Below, piece by piece: positions 1-8,811 of a stretch of 64,000 nucleotides of DNA. The stretch spans positions 18,896,538 to 18,960,537 of the forward strand of contig NW_004624751.1 of the NCBI RefSeq assembly GCF_000247695.1. The letters run 5' to 3'. The notes under the pieces are model-generated. The model did not search any database, was not told the origin of the DNA, and saw nothing but the letters and a program-made list of their open reading frames with translations. The number at the start of each line of letters is the position of its first letter. Positions within the stretch are counted from its first letter, which is position 1. The stretch is from Heterocephalus glaber. Taxonomy: Eukaryota > Chordata > Mammalia > Rodentia > Bathyergidae. A program made the translations under genes and the position numbers.

Positions 1-59
1 CCACAGCTTTGGAAGAAGGGATGTGTAAGTTTTTTAAGCATTGTGACATCTGTCTTCTG

Positions 60-520
60 ACTTCTGTCTTTTACTCACCGGTTTTCCTAATTCCTGTTGT
101 CCAGAACATGAGCATGTAGTGCTCTCATCTCCCTGGCTGGTCAACCGTTGCTCCTGTGGCGGTTTGCTCTGCAGGAACAACCAGAATTAGCCTTCAGCAG
201 GTGAACTCCTTAGACAGATTCTCAACAATGTCTGGAGACTACCATTGGTACACCAGAAGCAAAGGCAGGAATAAAGCCCCAGGGACTTCCATCTGCCTGA
301 ACATGAATTACCATCAGATGCACTTGGATCTGACCCAACTCAGTTTAATGTGGAGGAGCCTTACAATCAGCCTCTTCTGACACTAGTGCAAGTGGCAAAG
401 CCTTGATCTGCCCCCAGTGATGACCTCACTTAACAAAACACTTCCATCCCAGTGGACTGAAGGTAATGGAGAAAAACCCAGACTTGATTTCTGTGCTGCC
501 CTTCCAGTAATCATCTATAC
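60..520. other. Unidentified higher-GC segment, possible relic
   Basis: This block is clearly less AT-rich and less repetitive than its surroundings. It holds a 74-codon frame (156-380, plus) with no recognisable domain. All three forward frames contain stops within the block, so if it derives from a gene it is broken. I see no poly(A) tail, flanking duplication or splice pattern that would settle whether it is a processed pseudogene, an exon of an unseen transcript or simply unique DNA. Confidence 0.2.
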
Positions 521-1764
521 CAGAAAATCGGTTGGTTTTCTATTCATATTACCTATTTTCTACACATCTTTGGTATAGCCTGAACAGAACTCTCATAGAT
601 ATAAAATATTTTTTATTATATTCCAAGAAAACATTATGTGCGACCTCAATATCTCTCTTTTATCCTTTGATAAACACAGCTCTCAATATTTGAAAACTCA
701 TAATTTAAAATAATGAGAAAATAGCTATTTACTTATTATTCATCAGACTTATAATTAGCTGTTCCTATGTTAAATGCCAGAAGGATAATTCGTATAATTT
801 CTGATGCTTTGGAATGTCATGTAGCAGTAACATCATTTCTCATAAAGAATGATCGAATACTGTGTTGCAATATAAGACTATTCATTTTAATGAAGAAAAG
901 TATAGTCTTTTCAGTTTTATGAAAAATAAATATGTTATTACAAAATTTAGAATTAGAACAATAAAACAATTTAAATATGCTATAGCAGCTGTTTTTCAAA
1001 TATTCAGCTGAAGTTGATGTCTTCTGAGGGATTAGTATTCTCTTTCACAGAGTTTGATCTGAGTTCATTATTTTCTTTTCTGGCAGCACAATGTACTATT
1101 TGTATTATGCTAAATTATTTTCTTTCACTTTAAAATTATTCTACATGCTTTTAGTGTGTTTAGTCTTTTCAGAGCTTTGCAGAACAGACTTAGAATCTAA
1201 GATGGAGACTGAAGGAGACTACAGCAATTCCCCTTTAGGGCTTTCACTTTGACTAAAGAAGAGAGGTTGAATTTATCAGCTGGAAACAGTCTTTGGCTTC
1301 AAGCAAATAGACCAGTTCATTTACTACACTTAAAGAGACTTACTGGGCAGTGCAGCCTCACTGTGAGGAAACCACTACCACAGCACAATGCAAGTCTTTA
1401 ATTCCAGTTGAAGTGGTTTTCATCTTAACTGGGACCTGAGGTTAGGATGGCTGAGTGCCAAACAACATGGAAGAAAAGAAGAGGCCAGCATAACTGATGA
1501 TTTATGCAAACCTGACCTTTGCAAATTATTCTGCAGTTTAAAAAGCCAGAATCTTTCTACTTACCACACATTTTCATTGCAGTAAATGGAAAGAACTCCT
1601 TTGGGATTGTACTCATTTTTGGTACATTTTTAAATCACTACATATTTTTAAACAGAATGTAGGAACAATATGGGAATAGATAATATGTTCACTTTTCTGC
1701 AAATTCAGTCAATTTTCTTTAAAATATAATTGAGAGGAAGGAAAATAATTATAAGGGTTTAAGA

Positions 1765-1845
1765 GATGAGAGAGAGACAGAAAGAGATACAGAGACAGAG
1801 ACAAAGAGATAGAGAGACAGAGAGACAGAGACAGAGAATGAGGGA
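1765..1845. repeat. (GAGACA)n-like purine simple repeat
   Basis: Imperfect tandem units of GAGA, GACA and AGAGAC run for about 80 bases, followed by an A/T-rich stretch. No coding or regulatory meaning can be read from it. Confidence 0.8.
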
Positions 1846-2224
1846 ATTTTTTTTAAAAAAAGAAGAGGGTACGGAAGGAAGAGAATAAAGCAAAAATATT
1901 AGCTTACAATTGTTCTTAAGAGGATATATGCTAAATAACAGAATCCTGCTATTCTAAATATGTAATATCGATCTTAATGAATAAAAAGGGAAAGTATATT
2001 GCTCTTTCTATGCAGAAAAGACATTTCTAAACCAAGAAACTGCCCATATATAAGTATATGATAGCCGAAATAGGCACTGGGAATGCAGGTAGCAAAGCAT
2101 GCTGTCACATCTGGCAGTGCTTTGAGGAGACAAACTCATGTTAGTGCCTCAACAAATATCTCAAGGTAATATCTGGAACTAAATTAGATGAGAAAATGAG
2201 AATAACAATACATTTTAGGTCAAG

Positions 2225-2335
2225 TTGTAGATTCTTCACTAACTTGAGATATAAGCATAGGCAAGTCAATTTGTTCTTCTTATTTTTAGATTCCTCATAG
2301 GTAAATTGAGAGAACTGAACTGGATAAATTCCAGA
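2225..2335 (+). repeat. MIR SINE fragment
   Basis: The order of motifs resembles the 3' half of MIR: GCAAGTCA, a pyrimidine-rich stretch, TTCCTCATAGGTAAATTGAGA and an AACTGGAT-like segment. The element is heavily diverged and has no visible ends, which fits an old mammalian insertion. Confidence 0.5.
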
Positions 2336-3104
2336 ATATTTTGAAATTATTTTTGAGAGATTTTCATGATTTTCAAATTAGTTCACAATTCCTTTTTCTT
2401 AATAAGTAATAGCAACTTGTTTATTCATACTTCAATGATAGCAAATAATATTCTTTTATGCATGAACAGTTTTATCATCATCTGAGATATAAAAACATTC
2501 TAAAAAAAGTTCTGCTTAAAAGTTCTGTATCTAAATTCTAAACATGAATAAATAAATAGCATATTTGAGAGTTCACACCTAAATGACACATTCAGATATG
2601 CATTCTTTAATAATTACATTGAATCATTTCATTATTTCATGGAAAATGTAATTAAAGGTCCTTATGCCACATTTTGTCTTATAAATATGAAAAGGAGTTA
2701 GCCAATATCTACTCAATAGTCACAGCCTTTCTGATCATATTTGTATGAGTTTGAATTTTAAAATTACTGTTAAAATTTTTAGACAGCTATGATCAGAAAA
2801 TGTTATTTTCAGAAGTAAATTAGAAAATATCCATTGAAATTTCTCTATGAAACAGTATTGCAATTTCAAACTTTCTCTTAAGGGAATTACTTTTGAAATG
2901 TTTATATTTCTTTTTTATCATTTCCAGTCTCTTGTTTTGTTTCTTTTTCTAGGTTTCAAAGGTTCTTTTTTGATATTTCCAATTATGATTGAAATTTGGC
3001 GTTTTTTCTATTTGTTCATTGCCACATTCTCAGTTCCTAGAAAAAATTACTTTCAATTTGAAAAGGACAATTTTTTAGATATTGCCACTGTTAAATAACA
3101 ACAG

Positions 3105-3530
3105 ACAAATATTCATTTGAAAAGAAGCAACCTGCAAAAACAAAATCAAGTGATCTTTAACAAAGGAGAAAAGGCAATAAATACAATGGAAAAAAAGACA
3201 GTCTTTTCAGCAAATAGTGCTATAACATTTGTATATCTACATTCAAAGAAAGACAAAAATTGTGGAACAGACTGCATCATTCTCTAAATCAAAATGAATT
3301 ATAAACATAAATGTAAAATGTGGCATAGAAAACCCCTAAAAGATAACCTAGAATAAAATCAAGATAACCTTGATATTGGTCATTTTTAGAAATAACTCCA
3401 CAGGCACAATCTATGAAAAAACTTAGCGATAAGTTGAATTTCATTAAAGTAAAAACTTACTCTCTGTCGATAAAAGTTTCAAGAAAAGGCAAAGACTAGC
3501 TACAGACTAGACGAGTTGCAAAAGACATAT
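3105..3530 (+). mobile_element. L1 ORF2 fragment, sense
   Basis: A forward conceptual translation, broken by stops and frameshifts, follows the late part of L1 ORF2: a D-S-L-F-like region, then K-T-P-K-like residues, then the segment before the poly-purine 3' region. It stops abruptly at about 3530, where the inverted part of another L1 begins. It could be the host copy into which that second L1 jumped, or an unrelated neighbour. Confidence 0.55.
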
Positions 3531-3673
3531 AAGATTTTTCTTGATGATATTGTGAAGGGTATTGTTTCCCTAATTTTCCTCTTGGTGAGTTTATTATTGG
3601 TATACAGGAACACAATTGCTTTTTGAGTCTTGTCTTTGTATCCTGCTATGCAACCAAATTTGGATATTAGTTC
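3531..3673 (-). mobile_element. L1 ORF2 inverted 5' segment (left piece)
   Basis: Read on the minus strand this encodes the L1 ORF2 reverse-transcriptase region, with GYKDKTQKAIVFLYTNN and IRETIPFTISS. The frame continues across the provirus: the next residues on the minus strand (ELISKFG) precede GYKDK here, and the LLE-type residues upstream of them are encoded at 8791-8811, beyond the insertion. The end of this inverted piece is the point where the sense part starting near 8830 takes over. This is the arrangement produced by twin priming, in which the 5' part of a new L1 is inverted. Confidence 0.8.
3669..3673. repeat. Target-site duplication, left copy (AGTTC)
   Basis: AGTTC directly abuts the outer end of the left LTR and recurs at 8786-8790 directly after the outer end of the right LTR. 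Removing the provirus and one copy restores an uninterrupted L1 ORF2 reading. Confidence 0.85.
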
Positions 3674-4036
3674 TGTAAGGTCAGACCACTGCACGATTGA
3701 GACCACCAAGGTAGGCAAAATCTAAGCAACATGCGATGAATGAGTTTATTGCCATCTGGGTACAGATGGGCCAAGGGCAAGAAGGCCATTGGCACTGAGA
3801 GGAAGTTGTGCTTAGTTGATATAAGGGAGTGTAGGTAGGGGAGGGGCACGGGTTGAGAGGGTAGACAAAGAGTCCCACAGATGATGGGCCTGGGGCTGGC
3901 TGATAAACAGGGTGGTGATAGGAGCAGCAGGGCAGCTGACCCCTATTGTTATCTCTGTGCTCCAGTGGGTGAGGGTAGTGGATCTGCTTAGGCGCGGGTT
4001 CCCTTTTGGTTGTGCAGGGTTCCAACTCTGGGGACA
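3674..4036 (-). repeat. 3' LTR of the class I provirus (363 bp)
   Basis: It aligns over its whole length with 7889-8785 once the solo LTR there is removed; shared blocks include TTTATTGCCATCTGGGT, GATGGGCCTGGGGCTGGCT and TTATCTCTGT. It begins TG and ends CA on the minus strand. A purine-rich tract (minus, just above 4036: AGGGAGGGGCACCA) directly precedes it and would be the polypurine primer. Its inner side is continuous with the proviral interior. Confidence 0.85.
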
Positions 4037-4441
4037 TGGTGCCCCTCCCTAATGTGTTATAAGAGAAAAAAAAAGGTAGGGGGTGGAGATTCTCATGACT
4101 TCTTCCAGTGTGACTGGAGACAGCATGGGCATCCCGTGGGGAGAGAGAGAGAGAAGAGAAAGGAGGGTAGGACGGTTCAGTCTTAGAGAGAGGCAGTGGA
4201 GGTGTCAGGAGCGTGAAGACCTTCTAGCTCTTTTCAGAGGTCAGCTGGAGGCTCTTGTGGAAAAGCAGTGTACAGGGCAGTCAGGAGTAGTTGCCTGGAT
4301 GTCATGGATCAAATCTGTTCTTGAATAAAATCTGTTGGAAGATTGAGATTAGAGGCTCTAATGTGGGGAGAAGCCAGGACATCTAGACTGCTTGGAAAAG
4401 ACTTCCTTAACCATTGATAGGACCACCTTTTGCCTGTTTTC

Positions 4442-4548
4442 CTTTTTTTCTTTTTCTTTTTCTTTTTTTTTTCGTACCAGAGATCGAACTCTGGTCTTTG
4501 TGCTTTCGAGGCAGGTGGTGGAACCATTGAGCTAAATCCCCAACTCTT
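4442..4548 (-). mobile_element. ID-type SINE (antisense)
   Basis: A tRNA-derived SINE in reverse orientation: T-rich tail, GTACCAGAGATCGAACTCTGG (B box side), then GAGCTAAATCCCC (A box side). A perfect 15-bp duplication flanks it (4427-4441 and 4549-4563, CTTTTGCCTGTTTTC). It lies in the proviral interior between the pol relic and the 3' LTR, so it is younger than the provirus. Confidence 0.92.
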
Positions 4549-5422
4549 CTTTTGCCTGTTTTCTGATCCTGGTGGCTTGATCCCAGGGGGCTGCTGAAGC
4601 TAAGATGGCAGTGAATATGAAGGCCAGGGGTACTCGGGTGAGTAGGAAGAGGAAATGACAGTATATGAGTTAGTGGAGTGGTGTCTAGGTGGGAGATGCG
4701 GAGAAGTTGAGAAAGAGGAAAAAGGAGAGTAGGTGTATTTTGTCTGAGGGGGAGTGGGTAAGGAGCCCATAGAGGACAATACCTCTAGCCAGTAGTAGAG
4801 CACCTCCAGTGAGTCGATCTGGGGATGGGGACTCCAGTGAGTGGTCTGAATCTGGTGAGTCATTTTGAGAGAAAGGAAAGGAGACATTCTCCCCAGGCAG
4901 AAGGGATTCCAGCAAATAAGCCTGAGGGGAGTGAGCAATAACAATGGTCTTTGGCTAAGGACAGATTGTGCCCCTTAGTTCAGCAGGGAATGAGCTAACT
5001 CCAAGGTTTTGTAATTGGGAACAGTAGAAGGGAGCAGCTGGGGTGCTACTGCAGGCCTTGGAGAGAGAAAGAAAAGGAAGACTAACTGGGTCAAAGGGTG
5101 TAGGGAGGAGGAAGGGAGGTGTATAAGGTCTTTTTGTTGATTACTGAACAGAAGGAGGGTGAGAAGGAAAGAAAACAGTTTGGTCTGTTCTGGGGAGAAG
5201 TTATACAGAATGTATAACTTAAGGTATACATTTAAGGTAGGATTTGAGGGTGGAAGTATGAAGGTGAGACCGTATAAGATTAAAGCAGACTGCATGAAGA
5301 AAATAAAATGACAAGACACAGAAACAAGGAATTTATATATCTTCTGGAATTGGGGTCAGTCTGATGGAAATAGGAGAGAATGAGGGGTAGGGGAGTGACT
5401 TGTTGTTTAAGGGGTTTGGGTG

Positions 5423-5500
5423 GTCCCCCTGGGTTAGTTTATAAAGGGGTTTTGTGAGCATTGCAAAACCTAGAATCCAGAGATGGAAATAGCCAGATTC
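5423..5500 (-). pseudogene. pol: Retroviral pol (RT thumb/connection) relic
   Basis: Within the 169-codon minus-strand frame 5333-5842, residues about 117-140 carry GYFHLWILGFAM and KPLYKLTQGD, the conserved stretch just after the palm of gammaretroviral reverse transcriptase. Only about 260 bases separate it from the protease relic, where an intact pol would have several hundred more for fingers and palm. No YxDD polymerase motif is seen. Most of RT has therefore been deleted. The rest of the frame is proline- and serine-rich and not recognisable. It cannot encode a working polymerase. Confidence 0.7.
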
Positions 5501-5757
5501 CCAATAAGTAGAGGAGCTGTTGTGCCATGGCTGGGTTGGGATCTGAGTAATTAAATGTATGTGGTCAGGGGGAATGACTAGGGGGATGTGGAGGGGCTGG
5601 TGATGTTTGGTGGCAGAGGGAGTGAGATGTCCCAAACTCCTGGGTTGAGGGAAGGAGAAGGTATAGGGTAGGAGAAAGGTGTAGTAGTAGGTGTGAGAAT
5701 GGCAGAGATAGGGTGGGGAGCAGAGCCTGGAATAATAAGGCTGGCAGAGAGCTTTGT

Positions 5758-6048
5758 TCAAATATCGCATCCAAGGAGTGGGATTGGACAGGTGGGGATG
5801 ACTAGAAACAAATGAGTAAACATTTGGTTTCCCCACTGCCATAAGAGCAGAGGGGTCTTGAGATGCCTGAACACAGTGCCTTCAATTTCCACAACAGTAA
5901 TTGAGACTAAAGTTAGCTGTCCTGAGAATGAAGAGAGGATGAGATCAGTCACCACTGTATTGATCAGAAATAAGACAGTCTTACCTTGCAGTGCAAGGTT
6001 TACCTGAAGTTTGGCAGCTGTGATGGTCCAAGGGGCATCTGAGACCAC
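5758..6048 (-). pseudogene. pro: Retroviral aspartic protease relic
   Basis: A 96-codon minus-strand frame is organised like a gammaretroviral protease: a leading strand with G-K-T-V, the active-site position at residues 30-33, and a C-terminal P-I-P-L-L-G-C-D-I, matching the conserved end of the domain. The catalytic triplet that should read D-T-G is N-T-V here (residue 30 near 5959-5961), so the catalytic aspartate and the glycine are both lost. It lies just downstream of the gag zinc knuckle, the normal order. The start used is simply the first ATG in the frame; the original protein would be read through from gag. Confidence 0.8.
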
Positions 6049-6059
6049 TGAGGCATGTC

Positions 6060-7540
6060 AGTCATCTGAGGTCCAACCTATCAGGAGGGCACCTGAGCCC
6101 TGGTGAGTGGCCCTGGGAGGGAACACTTGAGGTGGGCCTGGCTACCCCAGTACAGTCTGCCTCCCAGTGAGGGCTTTCACACATGGGTATGCCTTGGGAG
6201 GGAGTCCTGGGTTGGGACAGTCTTTTGCCCAGTGGCCAATCTGGTGACACTTAAAGCAGCATCCAGGACCCCTCTCTTGGATCTCTGCAGGTTTAATTGG
6301 CCTCTGATTGGCTTTTAGCTCTTCTGGTGGGTTTCTTACAGTGGATGTAAGCAGTTGTAGGTTAGAAATATATTGCCAGTGAGCAGCTATATTGTAATTA
6401 TTGAAATGCTTGATTGATCAATCTGTGATAGAAATCTGAGGGCAGATTAAATTTTTTGGAGCTTTTGGTGAATATCTGGGGCAGAAAAATGCATCCTTAA
6501 AATAAGTCACCTTTCTGGACTCTCAGGGTTTGGAGCAGTAAACTTTCTGAGAGTGGAGGCTAGGTAAGACATAAACTGGGCTGGATTTATACCTCATATT
6601 TGAGTAATTTCCTTTAATTTGTCATAACTGATTTGTGAGTTGACCTTTTTAGGCCCTCAACCAGTCAAGTTATGGTGTAGTCTTGGCATTGCCTTGTAGG
6701 AACATGCCCATGTGTATCAGTGTGATTGAAATCCCATGGGAGCTTGGCCTGGGGACAGCTGTAGCTCTGTCCTCTAAATCAGGCTCAAGGTGTCTGCATT
6801 TGTTGGCATAGGATTGAGCTAGGGACTAAATCTTGTCTGTTTTCAATCCTTGGGGGAGAATGTAGAAGGAAGAATGACACTAGAAGTAAGGTTCAGTCAT
6901 AAGATTGAGGTTGGGGCAGTTTAGGAATGGGCTAAGGTTGTGGGGGGCAAGGGAAGCAGACACAAGGAGGAAGGATAGGTGGTCACAGAGGAGTGGTAAT
7001 GGGGAAGTGGAGGGGAGGGAGCTGACTGAAGAGTTGAGGTGAAAAGTTCAGTGGGGTCACAGGAGGCAGAGAGAGAGGGGAGTCTGCAAATAGTGAGGAA
7101 TGTGTGGGTATATGGGACCTCTGATCATTTTCTCAGGTGAGGGCAATCATTGTCCAAATCCTGGAGACTGGAGAACTCAAAGGTGCTATTTTCAGGCCAT
7201 TTTGGCTCATTATCTAGCTTGCATTTTCATCAGGCTGAATTACAAAAGAAAATGAAACATTTTGGCTTCAGGTCGAGAAGGGGGGTATGAAATGGAGAGG
7301 TTTGAGGTTTTTAAGAACAAAAGCCAGGGGAGAATAAGGGGAAATAGAGGAATGGAGGTTGCCTATAGTGATGTCTGACATCGGAATCTGGGGCTTTTGG
7401 GAAAAGCAAAGAATGCCTTCAACTGGTTTCCTGAAGCGAGAGCTTGGACGGATGACCAAGTCAGGCATCCCTGAGATTGGAGCCTTCAGGGGAACCTGGT
7501 TCCTGAAACTGTGACCAGTACTGGGTTTCCAGAACACTTT
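6060..7540 (-). pseudogene. gag: Retroviral gag relic with CCHC zinc knuckle
   Basis: On the minus strand, broken frames between the PBS and the protease carry gag features. The clearest is a single CCHC zinc knuckle at 6217-6258, CFKCHQIGHWAKDC, with perfect C-x2-C-x4-H-x4-C spacing; this nucleocapsid motif binds viral RNA. About 400 bases upstream, near 6560-6700, V-E-G-L-K-R and a K-L-L-K-like stretch resemble the end of a gammaretroviral capsid. The 5' third contains an 89-codon frame (7268-7537) with no firm assignment, perhaps matrix. Multiple stops and frame changes separate the pieces, so no Gag can be made. Confidence 0.75.
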
Positions 7541-7867
7541 GAACCTAAGTCAGGTCAAACAGAGCACTCTGGGCAAGAAGGAGTGACAAGAGAAGGATGG
7601 GCAGGTGGAACTCCTCTAGAATGAGAAGGAGTGAGATCCCAGGCAGACCTCATCTGGGGGTTGGCAGTGAGATCCCAGGCTATGTATTCCATTTGAGGGG
7701 TGAAGAAGATGGATAAAAGTATCTCTTTCCCAACCTGAAGAGAAGACCTAGATTCACAGTGAGCCATGACAGGAGGAGACCAGAGGTTGGACATCTGGGG
7801 TAGCCTCAAAGTACTCAGTGGGGTTCAGGGGAAGGAGCTCAAACATTCCTGGGTAAGAAGCTCAGAC

Positions 7868-7886
7868 CTCCCTGTATGGGCCATCA
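7868..7886 (-). promoter_or_regulatory. Retroviral primer binding site, tRNA-Ile type
   Basis: Minus-strand TGATGGCCCATACAGGGAG starts two bases inside the end of the 5' LTR, the expected PBS position. Over 18 bases it matches the complement of the tRNA-Ile 3' end at 15; the three differences (positions 3, 10, 14) are all G to A, two of them at former CpG sites. No other tRNA complement I can recall fits as well. Confidence 0.75.
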
Positions 7887-7888
7887 AA

Positions 7889-8785
7889 TGTATGGTCAGA
7901 CCAAAGCATGACTGAGTCTACCAAGGCAGGAAAGTCTAAGCAATGTGTGATGAATTTATTGCCATCTGGGTGCAGATGGGGAAAGGGAGAGAAGGCTATT
8001 GGCACTAAGAAGAGGATGTGCATGGTTGACATAGAAGAATGTAGGTAGTGGAGGGGACACTTGTTGGGAGCAATGCTGCTTAATTCTAGGGAAAAATCTT
8101 TTGAGTAGGCCTAGTTCTCCTGCCTACAGGCCAGCTATGTCATTCCAGACATAATTGCATTTTGGCCTTGGGTCACAACTGAGACCTCAATGATCTGGTG
8201 ATGCTGTAATCTCCAGGACAAGACCACATCTGTGGGAGATGCCAGGGAGGAATCAAATCTTCATCTGCATAGTTCCTCATTGTTCTTAGATTTCCACTGC
8301 CCCCCAGTCTTTTGTTACACCTTGTTTATCCCAATGTGAAGTACTGAACCCTGAATTTCACTTGTTACATTTGTTTCCCCATGTACTGAATAACAGGTGC
8401 TGGAAGCTAAGGGGTCTTTGTCTTTGCTGCCCAGAGCAGCACTGATCAGGCCCAAAGCTCAGCTTCTTCTCAGTCTCATTTTTCTACCTTTCCTATAATT
8501 CGCTGTGTGCTGCAGTGGCTCACAGGAGACTAGGACTTACTGCAGAGGTTCTGGTAATGTCCCCTTCCCCTGTTCCCTACAGACACTGTCACAAAGGTGG
8601 ACAATTTCAAAGTCTCCTGGGTGATGGGCCTGGGGCTGGCTAATAAACAGCCAGGAGTGCTAGGAACAGCAGGGAAGCTGCTGGCTTTCTGTTATCTCTG
8701 TCCTCCTAGGGATGTGGGCAGCTGGCCTGCTTGGGTGTGGGTTTCCTTTATAGTTGGGCAGGTGACTGACTCAGGAAACCTGTCA
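7889..8785 (-). repeat. 5' LTR of the class I provirus, interrupted
   Basis: Two blocks (7889-8061 and 8582-8785) together align with the 3' LTR at 3674-4036, about 370 bases once the 520-bp insert and its duplicated GACACT are discounted. TG/CA ends fit, and the outer end abuts the AGTTC duplication. Confidence 0.85.
8062..8581. mobile_element. Solo LTR nested in the proviral 5' LTR (520 bp)
   Basis: The insert begins TGTTGGGAGC, ends CCCTACA, and is flanked by a perfect 6-bp duplication GACACT (8056-8061 and 8582-8587). Excising it with one duplicate restores collinearity with the intact 3' LTR. A 6-bp duplication and a TGTTGGGAGC start are typical of class II (ERVK/IAP-like) LTRs, but I see no clear TATA or AATAAA on either strand that fixes orientation or family. 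Confidence 0.75.
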
Positions 8786-8790
8786 AGTTC
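8786..8790. repeat. Target-site duplication, right copy (AGTTC)
   Basis: Partner of 3669-3673; see the provirus entry. Confidence 0.85.
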
Positions 8791-8811
8791 CAGGAGTCTT
8801 TTGATGGATTT

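Larger units (their letters stand above)
521..3104. other. AT-rich intergenic DNA, no gene seen
   Basis: No supported gene. Short frames here (for example 83 codons at 2847-3098) are low-complexity and unrecognised. Apart from the purine simple repeat and the MIR listed separately, I see only AT-rich unique-looking sequence. Confidence 0.6.
3674..8785 (-). mobile_element. Class I endogenous retrovirus, tRNA-Ile-type PBS, defective
   Basis: A complete proviral frame is visible on the minus strand: 5' LTR (7889-8785, interrupted), PBS (7868-7886), gag relic (about 6060-7540), protease relic (5758-6048), a short pol relic (about 5423-5500) and 3' LTR (3674-4036). It is flanked by a 5-bp duplication, AGTTC. 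Gag, protease and pol motifs are gammaretrovirus-like, so this is class I (ERV1). The PBS matches tRNA-Ile, the primer of the HERV-I-type group. Between the pol relic and the 3' LTR I cannot place RNase H, integrase or a definite env; one hydrophobic signal-peptide-like stretch near 4570-4665 (minus) might be an env start, with weak support. The copy is dead: many stops and frameshifts, a lost protease active site, a large pol deletion, and SINE and LTR insertions. Confidence 0.85.

Noticed and set aside
3681..4037. 118-codon minus-strand frame
   Set aside because: It coincides with the 3' LTR, which is non-coding.
4083..4328. 81-codon plus-strand frame
   Set aside because: It runs antisense through the proviral interior and is compositionally driven (E/R-rich from GA-rich DNA).
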